DNA from: SG8-30 sp964406445
GTDB lineage: Bacteria > Pseudomonadota > Gammaproteobacteria > Steroidobacterales > Steroidobacteraceae
NCBI GenBank assembly: GCA_964406445.1
Contig: CAYORU010000013.1
Location: 14,359-78,358, forward strand
Length of the DNA: 64,000 nucleotides
Direction: 5' to 3'
Under the pieces are notes generated by a model that had not been told where the DNA came from, ran no database searches, and saw only the letters and a list, made by a program, of their open reading frames with translations. The stretch's first letter is position 1. Every line of letters starts with the position of its first letter. Below are positions 16,416-24,247 of this stretch, piece by piece. Position numbers and translations under genes: made by a program.

Positions 16416-17849
16416 ATGGCAGCAGAACGCATCGAATCGCTGATCAAGGACACCACGCTGGAGGAACTCGACCGGCGCTTCGCCGGGCAGCGCGAGGCCT
16501 TCGCCGCTGAGGCCTATCCATCCCTCGAGCGCCGCAAGGACCGCCTCGACCGACTCGAGCAGGCGCTCAGGCGCCACGAGTCCGAGGTCCGCCACGCGAT
16601 CGCCGAGGACTTCGGCCACCGCTCCCACGAGGAGACGCTGCTCTTCGAGCAGTTCATGTGCATCGAGGGGCTTCGCCACGCCCGCGCGAGGCTCGGCAAG
16701 TGGATGCGCCCGCGCCGCCGCGCGGTCGCCTGGTGGAGCCTGCCAGGACGCGCACGCCTCACATACCAGCCGCTCGGCGTCGTCGGCATCGTCGTGCCCT
16801 GGAACTACCCGCTGTCGCTGGCCGTCGGCCCGAGCATCCCGGCGCTTGCCGCCGGCAACCGGGTCATGGTCAAGATGTCCGAGTACACGCCGCGCATCGG
16901 CGCGCTGTTCGAGCGCATGGTCGCGGAGGTCTTCGATCCGGCCGAGATGACGGTCATCAATGGCGGCGTCGAGGTGGCGAGGCGCTTCACGTCGCTGCCC
17001 TTCGACCACCTGCTGTTCACCGGCTCCACGCCGGTCGGCCGCGAGGTGATGAAGACGGCTGCCGCGAACCTGACGCCGGTGACGCTCGAGCTCGGCGGCA
17101 AGTCGCCCGCGATCATCGGCCGCGACTTCGACATCGCGGAGGCCGCCCGGCGCATCGTCCACGGCAAGCTGGCGAACGGCGGGCAGACCTGCATCGCCCC
17201 GGACTACGTGCTGGTGCCCGCCGGCAGCGTCGAGCCTTTCGTCCAGGCCTGTCGCGACGCCACGGTCGAGCTCTACCCCACCCTCGTCGACAACCTCGAC
17301 TACACCTCCATCATCAACGATCGCCACTACCGGCGGCTCGAAGGCTACCTCGCCGAGGCGGTCGCCGCGGGCGCGCGGGCGCACGCGTTGCACCCGGACG
17401 GATCGATGCCCGCCCGGCGGCGCTTCTCGCCCGTCGCGCTGACCGGCGTGAGCGACGGGATGAGGGTGATGCAGGAAGAGATCTTCGGCCCGATCCTGCC
17501 GGTCGTGCCCTACGCGGGGATCGGCGAGGCGATCGGGTTCGTCCGCGGGCGATCGCATCCGCTCGCGCTCTACTACTTCGGCGGCGGCGAGGACCGCGAG
17601 CGCGTGCTGCGCGAGACCATCTCCGGCGGCGTCACCGTCAACAACACCCTCCTGCATTTCGCGCAGGAAGACCTGCCGTTCGGCGGCGTCGGCCCGAGCG
17701 GCATCGGCGCCTACCACGGCACCGAAGGATTCCGGACCTTCTCGCAGGCCAAGCCCGTCTACGTCGAGAGCAGGCTGTCCGGGTCCGCGCTGCTTCGGCC
17801 GCCCTACGGCCGGCTGTTCCGCCTCGTCACGCGGCTCCTGTACCGCTGA
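16416..17849 (+). CDS. calB: Coniferyl-type aldehyde dehydrogenase
   Basis: A 477-residue ALDH of the group named after coniferyl aldehyde dehydrogenase. It oxidises hydroxycinnamyl or similar bulky aldehydes to acids. The N-terminal helices contain DFGHRSHEETLLFEQ and ARARLGKWMRPRRRAV, typical of this group. Catalytic parts are VVPWNYPLSL, LFTGSTPVGREVM, LELGGKSPAIIG (base Glu) and NGGQTCIAPDYVL (Cys). The C-terminus has a short hydrophobic/basic tail (RLFRLVTRLLYR) that may touch the membrane. A thioesterase gene follows ten bases later. The substrate is inferred from family only. Confidence 0.85.
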   Translation: MAAERIESLIKDTTLEELDRRFAGQREAFAAEAYPSLERRKDRLDRLEQALRRHESEVRHAIAEDFGHRSHEETLLFEQFMCIEGLRHARARLGKWMRPRRRAVAWWSLPGRARLTYQPLGVVGIVVPWNYPLSLAVGPSIPALAAGNRVMVKMSEYTPRIGALFERMVAEVFDPAEMTVINGGVEVARRFTSLPFDHLLFTGSTPVGREVMKTAAANLTPVTLELGGKSPAIIGRDFDIAEAARRIVHGKLANGGQTCIAPDYVLVPAGSVEPFVQACRDATVELYPTLVDNLDYTSIINDRHYRRLEGYLAEAVAAGARAHALHPDGSMPARRRFSPVALTGVSDGMRVMQEEIFGPILPVVPYAGIGEAIGFVRGRSHPLALYYFGGGEDRERVLRETISGGVTVNNTLLHFAQEDLPFGGVGPSGIGAYHGTEGFRTFSQAKPVYVESRLSGSALLRPPYGRLFRLVTRLLYR

Positions 17850-17858
17850 CGGCGCGGC

Positions 17859-18353
17859 GTGGACTCCTGGGACCTGCCCTCGCCGCACGTGCACCGGGCG
17901 GTCGCTGCGACGGACGACATCGACGGCTACGGCCACGTCAACAACGCCGTCTACGTGCGCTGGCTGGATCGCTGCGCGTGGTCGCACTCGGCGGCGCTCG
18001 GGCTGCCCGCGGACGACTGCGTCCGCGACCGCCGCGGCATGGCGGTGTGGCGGACCCAGCTGAACTACCTCGCGCCCGCGTTCGAGGGCGACCGCCTCGA
18101 CGTCGGCACCTGGATCGTGGGCAGCGACGGCCGGCTGCGCGTGGCGCGGCGCTTCCAGATTCTCAGGCCCGCGGACGGCCGGACGCTCCTGCGGGCGCTG
18201 ATCCAGTACGTTTGCATCGACCTCGACAGCGGGCGGCCGCGGCGCATGCCGCCGTCGTTCGCCGCGTACCGGCCGCTGCCCGAGGTCGAGGCGGCCCTCG
18301 CGCTCGAATCCGCGCCGTTCGCGCCCGGCGTCGAGCCGCGCGACGGCGCCTGA
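17859..18353 (+). CDS. Hotdog-fold acyl-CoA thioesterase
   Basis: A 164-residue protein starting at GTG. DIDGYGHVNNAVYVRWLDRC (residues 24-43) is the signature of the 4-hydroxybenzoyl-CoA thioesterase/YbgC type, with the active-site acid near HVNN. QLNYLAPAFEGDRLDVGTWI forms the central strand pair. It would hydrolyse an acyl-CoA thioester in the cytoplasm. Nine bases separate it from the aldehyde dehydrogenase, so the two are likely co-transcribed and may release a free acid made by that route. Confidence 0.88.
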   Translation: MDSWDLPSPHVHRAVAATDDIDGYGHVNNAVYVRWLDRCAWSHSAALGLPADDCVRDRRGMAVWRTQLNYLAPAFEGDRLDVGTWIVGSDGRLRVARRFQILRPADGRTLLRALIQYVCIDLDSGRPRRMPPSFAAYRPLPEVEAALALESAPFAPGVEPRDGA

Positions 18354-18393
18354 GCCTGCGCCGCGAGGGCGCGCCGGCGGCGCGGGCGCACGC

Positions 18394-18421
18394 TTGCGCC
18401 GCCGCGGATCCGGGCTAGAGT
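18394..18421 (+). promoter_or_regulatory. Sigma-70-type promoter for the iorAB-like pair
   Basis: TTGCGC (18394-18399) and TAGAGT (18416-18421) are 16 bases apart. The predicted transcript start near 18428 leaves a 20-base leader holding the GAGGAGG ribosome site (18436-18442) and the GTG at 18448. This supports the GTG as the true start of the first gene. Confidence 0.45.
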
Positions 18422-18447
18422 GTGACCACGGCGGCGAGGAGGCGGGC

Positions 18448-18918
18448 GTGAAGATCCAGTGTGAAATCAACGGTGCGGACCGCGCCTTCGAGGCGGAGCC
18501 GGAGATGCCGCTGCTTTGGGCGCTGCGCGACCTGCTCGGGCTGCGCGGCGCCAAGTACGGCTGCGGGATCGGCGCCTGCGGCACCTGCACCGTGCTGGTC
18601 GACGGCGCCGCGCTGCGTTCGTGCACCGTGCCCGTGTCCGCGGTCGCCGGCCGGCGGGTCACGACGATCGAGGGCCTCGGCGGCGGGCATCCGGTGCAGC
18701 GCGCCTGGATCGAGCTGCAGGTCCCGCAGTGCGGCTACTGCCAGTGCGGCCAGATCATGCAGGCCGTCGCGCTGCTTGCCGACAATCCCGGCCCGAGCCG
18801 CGAAGAGGTGCGCGAAGGCATGAGCGGCGTGCTGTGCCGCTGCGGCACCTACCCGCGCATCGAGGCCGCCGTCCTGCGTGCGGCCGGGCTGTCGAAGGGC
18901 GCCGGGGAGGAGTCGTGA
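18448..18918 (+). CDS. iorA: 2Fe-2S subunit of a molybdenum hydroxylase (isoquinoline 1-oxidoreductase alpha-like)
   Basis: A 156-residue electron-transfer subunit. The plant-ferredoxin-type cluster site is CGIGACGTCTVLVDG plus a later Cys, and the second cluster site has CGYCQCGQ and CRCGTY. The start is GTG 18448 behind a near-perfect GAGGAGG. The stop overlaps the ATG of the large subunit. It has no signal peptide of its own; in this family it is exported as a passenger of the Tat-targeted large subunit. Electrons would go to an unidentified periplasmic acceptor. Confidence 0.9.
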   Translation: MKIQCEINGADRAFEAEPEMPLLWALRDLLGLRGAKYGCGIGACGTCTVLVDGAALRSCTVPVSAVAGRRVTTIEGLGGGHPVQRAWIELQVPQCGYCQCGQIMQAVALLADNPGPSREEVREGMSGVLCRCGTYPRIEAAVLRAAGLSKGAGEES

Positions 18919-21038
18919 TGGACCGCAGGCGGTTTCTCGCCACGAGCGGCGGCCTGCTCGTCGCCTTCGCCCTGCCCCTGCCCGCGGCCTGCTCCACGGA
19001 CCGGCGCGCGGCAGGTCCCGGGAGCCACACCGCCTATCTGCGCATCGGCGACGACGGGGCCGTGACCCTGTATTCGCCGACCAGCGAGATGGGCCAGGGA
19101 ACGCACACCGGGCAGGCCCTGATCATCGCCGAGGAGCTCGCGGTGCCGATCGACAGGATCCGCGTCGAGACGGCGGAGCCCGCGGACGCGTTCCGGCGCA
19201 ACGGCTCGATGTCCTCCGGCGGCTCCTGGGGACTTCGCTACTGGCACGACCCGCTGCGAAAGGCGGCGGCGCAGGCCCGCGAGATGCTGATCGCCGCGGC
19301 GGCCGCACGGCTCGCCGTCCCGGCGGACGAACTGCGCGCCGAGTCCGGCCAGGTGACGCACGCCGCCAGCGGCCGCAGCGTCGGCTTCGGCGCGCTGGCG
19401 GCCGAGGCCGCCGCGTTCGCCCCGCCCGCAGATCCGCCGGTGCGCACCGCGGCCTCGCGCCGCGGTGACGCGATCGCGCCGCGCCTCGACATCCCTGCCA
19501 AGGTCCGCGGCGAGCCGGTCTTCGCCGCGGACGTCGTGCGACCCGGCATGGTCTACGCCTGCGCACGCCTGAGCCCGGTGTTCGGCGCCACGGTCGAATC
19601 GCTCGATCCCGCGCCGGCGCTCGCGGTCGCCGGCGTCCTGAAGGTCGTCGAGATCCCCGGTGGTGCGGCGGTCGTGGCCGGCAACAGCTGGGCCGCCATG
19701 CGCGGCGCCGAGGCGCTCGACATCCGCTTCGCGGCGACGCCGCACGACGCGCTCGACTCCGCGACCATATCGCGGCAGATGCGCGCGGGCCTGTCCGGCG
19801 ATTCCCGCGCGATCGAGGCGCGCAGCGACGGCGATCCGGCCGCCGCCTTCGCGGCCGCGCAGGAGGTCTTCGAGGCCACCTACGAGGCGCCCTACCTCGC
19901 GCACGCGGCGCTCGAGCCCTGGTCCTGCACGCTCGAGCGCGACGCCGAGGGCGTGCTGCACCTGTGGGCACCGTGCCAGGCGCAGGACCGCTTCCTGGCC
20001 GCCGCCGCGGAAGCGGCCGGCATCCCGCAGGACAAGGTCCGGATCCACACCACGCTGCTCGGAGGCGGCTTCGGCCGTCGCCTCGGCGCCGACGGCGTGC
20101 CCGGCGCGGTCCGCACCGCCATGGCGCTCGACCGGCCCGTGAAGTTCTTCTGGCGCCGCGAAGACGAGATGCAACAAGGCTGGTACCGGCCGGCACAGGC
20201 GGCGCGACTGCGCGCGGCGATCGGCCCCGATGGAAGGCTGCAAGGCCTGTCGGTGCGCACCGCAGGGCCGTCGCTGGCCGCGAGCTTCTCGAGCAGCGGC
20301 CTGCCCGAGGGCCAGCTCGACGGTTCTTCCGTCCAGTGCCTGCGCGACACGCGCTACAAGCCGCCCGCCTATCGCGTGGACTGGGTACGCGTCGACCAGC
20401 CCGTGCCGATGGCGCCGTGGCGCTCGGTGGGCGCGACCCAGAACGGCTACTTCCTCGAGTGCTTCATCGACGAGCTCGCACATCGGCTCGGCCGCGATCC
20501 GTACCAGCTGCGGCGCGAGCTGCTCGCACACGACGCGCGCGCGCTGAAGGTCATCGACACGGCCGCCGAGGCCGCCGGCTGGGGCACGCCGCTGCCCGCC
20601 GGCCGCGCCCGCGGCCTGGCCTATGTCGAGAGCTACGGCTCGCTGTGCGCGCAGGTGGCGGAGGTCTCTCTCGAGGCGGGCCGCCCCGTGGTGCATCGCG
20701 TGGTCTGCGCGCTCGACTGCGGCTCGGTGGTGCTGCCCGACGGCGTGCGATCGCAGGTCGAGGGCGGCATCGTGCAGGGGCTGTCGGCGGCGCTCGGCGA
20801 GCAGGTCCGCATCGAGCGAGGCGGCGCGGCCGACACCAACCTCGGCAGCTACCGGCTGCTGCGCATGAACGACGCGCCCTGGCGGATCGACACGCTGATC
20901 ATCGAATCGGGCGAGACGATGGGCGGCGTCGGCGAGCCGCCGCTGCCGCCGATCGCGCCAGCGGTGGCCAATGCGCTGTTCGCGCTGACCGGCAAGCCCG
21001 TGCGGCGCCTGCCGCTGTCCGAGACCGACTGGCGCTGA
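18918..21038 (+). CDS. iorB: Tat-exported molybdopterin subunit (isoquinoline 1-oxidoreductase beta-like)
   Basis: A 706-residue large subunit of the xanthine dehydrogenase superfamily that binds molybdopterin cytosine dinucleotide. The N-terminus DRRRFLATSG followed by a hydrophobic stretch is a twin-arginine signal; PAAC at its end could also be a lipobox. Cofactor motifs include GGGFGRRLGADG and APWRSVGATQNGYFLE, and the catalytic Glu lies in GVGEPPLPPIAPA. It hydroxylates or oxidises an N-heterocycle or an aldehyde in the periplasm; the substrate is unknown. No XdhC-type chaperone or cytochrome gene adjoins it. It overlaps the small subunit by one base. Confidence 0.9.
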   Translation: MDRRRFLATSGGLLVAFALPLPAACSTDRRAAGPGSHTAYLRIGDDGAVTLYSPTSEMGQGTHTGQALIIAEELAVPIDRIRVETAEPADAFRRNGSMSSGGSWGLRYWHDPLRKAAAQAREMLIAAAAARLAVPADELRAESGQVTHAASGRSVGFGALAAEAAAFAPPADPPVRTAASRRGDAIAPRLDIPAKVRGEPVFAADVVRPGMVYACARLSPVFGATVESLDPAPALAVAGVLKVVEIPGGAAVVAGNSWAAMRGAEALDIRFAATPHDALDSATISRQMRAGLSGDSRAIEARSDGDPAAAFAAAQEVFEATYEAPYLAHAALEPWSCTLERDAEGVLHLWAPCQAQDRFLAAAAEAAGIPQDKVRIHTTLLGGGFGRRLGADGVPGAVRTAMALDRPVKFFWRREDEMQQGWYRPAQAARLRAAIGPDGRLQGLSVRTAGPSLAASFSSSGLPEGQLDGSSVQCLRDTRYKPPAYRVDWVRVDQPVPMAPWRSVGATQNGYFLECFIDELAHRLGRDPYQLRRELLAHDARALKVIDTAAEAAGWGTPLPAGRARGLAYVESYGSLCAQVAEVSLEAGRPVVHRVVCALDCGSVVLPDGVRSQVEGGIVQGLSAALGEQVRIERGGAADTNLGSYRLLRMNDAPWRIDTLIIESGETMGGVGEPPLPPIAPAVANALFALTGKPVRRLPLSETDWR

Positions 21039-21069
21039 GCGGGCGGCCGGCGCACCGCCGTCGGGCGTT

Positions 21070-21816
21070 TCAGCTCATGTGCAGGCCGCCGTTCAGCGAG
21101 AAGTCCGCCCCGGTCGCGAAGGCGGACTCGTCGGAGGCGAGCCAGGCCACGATGGAGCCGATCTCCTCGGGCTCGCCGAGGCGCCGGACCGGGATCGAGG
21201 CGACGATCTTCTCCATGACCTCGGGCTTCACGGCACGGACCATGTCGGTGCCGATGTAGCCGGGCGAGACGGTGTTGACCGTGACCCCCTTCGAGGCGAC
21301 CTCCTGCGCGAGCGCCATGGTGAAGCCGTGGATTCCCGCTTTCGCGGTCGAATAGTTGGTCTGCCCGAACTGGCCCTTCTGGCCGTTGACCGACGAGATG
21401 TTGATGATGCGCCCGAAGCCGCGGTCGAGCATGTCGTCGATGACCTGCTTGGTGACGTGGAACAGGCTGTTGAGGTTGGTCTCGATGACGATGTGCCACT
21501 GCTCGGAGGTCATCCGGCGAAAGGTGCCGTCGCGGGTGATGCCCGCATTGTTGACCAGCACGTCGATGGGCCCGTGCTCGGCCTTGACCCTGTCGAAGGC
21601 CGCCTTGGTCGAGTCCCAGTCGGCGACGTTGCCGACCGAGTCCCACACCTGGTGACCCTCGGCGCGCATCGCCGCGAGCCAGCTCTCGCGGCGGGTCGAG
21701 CCCGGCCCGCAGCCCGCCACCACGCGATATCCCTCGCGGCAGAGCCGGCGGACGATCGCCGTTCCTATGCCCCCCATGCCGCCCGTCACGTACGCCAGCC
21801 TGCCCTTCCCGCTCAT
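21070..21816 (-). CDS. phaB: Acetoacetyl-CoA reductase
   Basis: A 248-residue NADPH-dependent SDR making (R)-3-hydroxybutyryl-CoA for polyhydroxyalkanoate. PhaB hallmarks are YVTGGMGGIGTAIVRRL, NNAGITRDGTFRRM, the SSVNGQKGQFGQTNYSTAKAG catalytic segment and PGYIGTDMV. GGGAGG precedes ATG 21816. No PHA synthase or thiolase is nearby, so it acts with unlinked partners or in another 3-hydroxyacyl-CoA route. It has its own promoter at 21855-21883 and a hairpin at the very start of the transcript. Confidence 0.92.
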   Translation of the reverse strand: MSGKGRLAYVTGGMGGIGTAIVRRLCREGYRVVAGCGPGSTRRESWLAAMRAEGHQVWDSVGNVADWDSTKAAFDRVKAEHGPIDVLVNNAGITRDGTFRRMTSEQWHIVIETNLNSLFHVTKQVIDDMLDRGFGRIINISSVNGQKGQFGQTNYSTAKAGIHGFTMALAQEVASKGVTVNTVSPGYIGTDMVRAVKPEVMEKIVASIPVRRLGEPEEIGSIVAWLASDESAFATGADFSLNGGLHMS

Positions 21817-21827
21817 CGCGCCTCCCA

Positions 21828-21849
21828 GCGGGCGCGCGACCGCGCCCGC
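21828..21849 (-). promoter_or_regulatory. 5'-terminal hairpin in the phaB leader
   Basis: GCGGGCGCG (21828-21836) and CGCGCCCGC (21841-21849) form a perfect nine-pair, all-GC stem with loop CGAC. It begins at the predicted transcription start and ends just before the GGGAGG ribosome site (21821-21826 region). It could protect the 5' end of the mRNA or restrict ribosome access. Confidence 0.4.
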
Positions 21850-21854
21850 AGCCA

Positions 21855-21883
21855 TGGATACGGCACCGCCTCGCCAGGCGCAA
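21855..21883 (-). promoter_or_regulatory. Sigma-70-type promoter for phaB
   Basis: On the minus strand TTGCGC (21883-21878) is 17 bases from TATCCA (21860-21855). The transcript would start near 21848, giving a leader of about 30 bases. Confidence 0.4.
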
Positions 21884-21907
21884 ATGGACCTTGGTCGCGT
21901 GGGGCGA

Positions 21908-21988
21908 TCAGCCCCGTTTCCCGAGCCAGAGCCGCCAGGCGACGAACAAGAGCGCCACGACGATCAAGAGCAGCAGCAGGCGTCCCAT
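21908..21988 (-). CDS. 26-residue single-helix membrane peptide coupled to hemY
   Basis: A tiny reading frame whose ATG at 21988 overlaps the TGA of the protoporphyrinogen oxidase gene (TGATG). It is preceded by the purine-rich ribosome site GGAGAGGGGG. The peptide has 19 hydrophobic residues in a row (LLLLLIVVALLFVAWRLWL interrupted by one Arg) and a basic end GKRG, so it should span the inner membrane once. The start resembles the N-terminus of PP0621-type small proteins, which are longer. Function is unknown; a hemY accessory or a decayed gene are both possible. Confidence 0.55.
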   Translation of the reverse strand: MGRLLLLLIVVALLFVAWRLWLGKRG

Positions 21989-23325
21989 CAGGCCCCCTCT
22001 CCGGCGATGCGCTCGGCCAGCAGGCGGCCGTTGCGCGTGCAGTCGTTCATTGCGATCCCATTGTACGCGTTGCCCACGAAGTCGAGGCCGGGGCGGGCCG
22101 AGGCCAGCGCCTCGATGCGCCGCACCCGGGCGAGGTGCCCCAGGGTGTAGTGCGGAATGCCGCGGTCCCAGCGCTGGACGAAGCACACGTCCGGATCCTG
22201 CGACACTCCCATGATCCGGCTCACGCCCTCGCGCGCGGTGGCCAGCAGCCCCGCGTCGTCCTGTTCGACGAGTCCCGGGCTGCGCTGGCCACCGATCATC
22301 ACGCGAAGCGACTTGCAGCCCGGCGGCGCCCGGTCGGGAAAGATGCTCGAGTCCCACAGGATGCCGAGTACCGGTGCCCGCGCGGCGCTCGTCGTGAGGA
22401 GGCCGAAGCCGTCGAGCGGCTCAGCGAGCGAGCGGTAGCCCAGCCCGACCACGGCGATCGGCGTGTACTCGATGCCGCCGAGCTCGCGCGCGAGTTCTGG
22501 ATCCAGGTCGGCGAGCATGGCGGCAGCCGCGTGCGCCTGCGCAGCGACGACGACCCGGTCGAAATGGCCGACGCCCGCCGCGGACTCGACGCGAAAGCCC
22601 TGCCCCTCGCGCCGGACGCACCGTACCGGATCGCCCATCCGCCACTCGGCCGGCGTGACCCGCTGCAGGTGGTCGATGAACGTGGCCACCCCGCCGGCGA
22701 AGCTGGTCAGCACGCCGCCGGGCCCTGCCTGCCGCTTGCGCCGCGCGAGCATCCCGCGGAACAGCCCGCCGTGCTCGCGCTCGAGGCTGACCACCAGCGG
22801 GAACGCCGCATTCACCGAGACGCGGTCCGGCGTGGTTCCGTAGATGCCCGCCGTCATCGCGTCGAGGAAGACGTCGGTCAGTCCGCGCCCGACCCGACGG
22901 TAGCCGAACTGCTGAAGCGTCTCCTCGGCCTCGTCGCGCTTCGCCGGCACCAGCGGCTCGGCGAGGACCCTGAGCTTCTGCGGCCAGCTGAGCAGGCGCG
23001 TCTTTAGGAACGCTGGCGGAGATTCCGGCAGCCGGTGCATGGCATCACCGTCGAAGATGAACCGCTTGCGCGCCAGGTCCGAGCTCGGCATCACGAGCGC
23101 GCCGGCGCCGCTGTCTTCGATCAGGCGCAGCGTGTCCGGCTTGTTGGTCAGGAAGCCGTTGCCGCCCGCCTCGAAGCGGAATCCGGACACGTCGGCCGTC
23201 TGCATCGTTCCGCCCGGGCGCGGGCCGGCATCGTAGAGGGTCAGGGACCACTCCGGCCGCAGCCGTGCGAGGTAGAAGGCCGTCGTCAGGCCGCTGATCC
23301 CGGCCCCTATGATCGCTAAGCGCAT
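21988..23325 (-). CDS. hemY: Protoporphyrinogen oxidase, HemY type
   Basis: A 445-residue FAD flavoprotein that oxidises protoporphyrinogen to protoporphyrin, the penultimate step of haem synthesis. It begins with the dinucleotide motif AIIGAGISGLTTAFYL and has RPGGTMQT, the substrate-domain segment FLDAMTAGIYGTTPDRVS, and the closing FAD motif FVGNAYNGIAMNDCTRNG. Length and motifs fit the oxygen-dependent HemY family and not the short flavodoxin-like HemG. It would be membrane-associated. It stands alone apart from the coupled 26-aa peptide. Confidence 0.88.
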   Translation of the reverse strand: MRLAIIGAGISGLTTAFYLARLRPEWSLTLYDAGPRPGGTMQTADVSGFRFEAGGNGFLTNKPDTLRLIEDSGAGALVMPSSDLARKRFIFDGDAMHRLPESPPAFLKTRLLSWPQKLRVLAEPLVPAKRDEAEETLQQFGYRRVGRGLTDVFLDAMTAGIYGTTPDRVSVNAAFPLVVSLEREHGGLFRGMLARRKRQAGPGGVLTSFAGGVATFIDHLQRVTPAEWRMGDPVRCVRREGQGFRVESAAGVGHFDRVVVAAQAHAAAAMLADLDPELARELGGIEYTPIAVVGLGYRSLAEPLDGFGLLTTSAARAPVLGILWDSSIFPDRAPPGCKSLRVMIGGQRSPGLVEQDDAGLLATAREGVSRIMGVSQDPDVCFVQRWDRGIPHYTLGHLARVRRIEALASARPGLDFVGNAYNGIAMNDCTRNGRLLAERIAGEGA

Positions 23326-23467
23326 GCGGGTCCCTCGATCGCCGACGCCGTGCCGGCCGCAGGGCGGCGCGGTCGGGCGAGTGTCTACGGGCTGCGACGA
23401 AGCGAACCCCGCAGGGGTCGGTCATCCAGGTGCCGCCGGCTCGGCCGCCGGCAGGGAGAGACTTAAG

Positions 23468-23544
23468 TGGTCGGAGCGGCGAGATTCGAACTCGCGACCC
23501 CTTGCACCCCATGCAAGTGCGCTACCAGGCTGCGCCACGCTCCG
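23468..23544 (-). tRNA. tRNA-Pro, anticodon GGG
   Basis: A 77-base cloverleaf on the minus strand: acceptor CGGAGCG/CGCTCCG, D arm GCGC/GCGC, anticodon stem CTTGC/GCAAG with loop ATGGGGT (anticodon GGG), T arm GCGAG/CTCGC with TTCGAAT, discriminator A and encoded CCA (23470-23468). It reads CCC/CCU codons. It ends the translation operon, as in Pseudomonas, behind the MerR-type gene. Confidence 0.97.
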
Positions 23545-23610
23545 ACCGGGGTTTCCGCGTCCGCCGGACCAAGCCGGCCGCCGCGACCGCATGATAACTG
23601 AACCGGCGCC

Positions 23611-23967
23611 TCAGCGCCGCAGCACGCGCAGGATGTCCTCGAGTTCGAGCCGCAGCTGGCGGATCACCTGCTGGCTGTGCGAGACGTCCTCGCGGGCCTC
23701 GTCGCCCTCGAGTCGGTTGCGCGCGCCGCCGATCGTGAAACCCTGGTCGTAGAGCAGGGCACGGATCTGGCGGATGATGATGACGTCCTGGCGCTGGTAG
23801 TAGCGACGGTTGCCGCGACGCTTGACGGGCTTCAGCTGCGGGAACTCCTGCTCCCAGTAGCGAAGCACGTGCGGCTTGACCGCGCAGAGCTCGCTCACTT
23901 CGCCGATGGTGAAGTAGCGCTTCGCCGGGATCGGCGGCAGGTCCTTATTGTGGCTTGGTTCCAGCAT
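23611..23967 (-). CDS. MerR-family transcriptional regulator
   Basis: A 118-residue protein with the MerR winged helix: KRYFTIGEVSELCAVKPHVLRYWEQEFPQL, then NRRYYQRQDVIIIRQIRALLYDQGFTIGGARNRL. A short leucine-rich dimerisation helix ends the protein and there is no cysteine-bearing metal-binding domain. The gene overlaps the end of ihfA by 23 bases, an arrangement conserved in many gammaproteobacteria (pheT-ihfA-merR-tRNA-Pro). Its targets and signal are unknown. Confidence 0.92.
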   Translation of the reverse strand: MLEPSHNKDLPPIPAKRYFTIGEVSELCAVKPHVLRYWEQEFPQLKPVKRRGNRRYYQRQDVIIIRQIRALLYDQGFTIGGARNRLEGDEAREDVSHSQQVIRQLRLELEDILRVLRR

Positions 23968-24247
23968 AGGCCTCTACCCTGGCCTTCAGCTTCTGGCCCG
24001 GCCGGAATGTCACGACGCGGCGCGCGGAAATCGGGATCTCCTCGCCCGTCTTCGGATTGCGGCCCGGGCGCTGGTTCTTGTCGCGCAGGTCGAAATTGCC
24101 GAAGCCGGACAGCTTCACCTGCTGGCCGGTGGCCAGCGCGGCGCGGATCTCCTCGAAGAACAGGTCGACCAGCTCGCGCGCCTCACGCTTGTTGAGACCC
24201 AGCTGGTTGAACAAGGCCTCGGCGATTTCCGCTTTGGTCAACGCCAT
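23945..24247 (-). CDS. ihfA: Integration host factor alpha subunit
   Basis: A 100-residue DNA-bending protein of the HU/IHF family. It starts MALTKAEIAEALFNQLGLNK, has KLSGFGNFDLRDKNQRPGRN with the intercalating Pro in the arm (RPGRNPKTGE), and VTFRPGQKLK near the end. It forms a heterodimer with IhfB, which is also in this window (42145-42447). The start codon overlaps the pheT stop by one base (TAATG), so it is translated with the phenylalanyl-tRNA synthetase genes. Confidence 0.97.
   Translation of the reverse strand: MALTKAEIAEALFNQLGLNKREARELVDLFFEEIRAALATGQQVKLSGFGNFDLRDKNQRPGRNPKTGEEIPISARRVVTFRPGQKLKARVEAYAGTKPQ

Noticed and set aside
14622..18662. A minus-strand frame open for 1346 codons
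   Set aside because: Only the last 369 codons (ald) show protein homology. The rest is antisense to lrp, calB, the thioesterase and iorA and stays open because of high GC at third positions.
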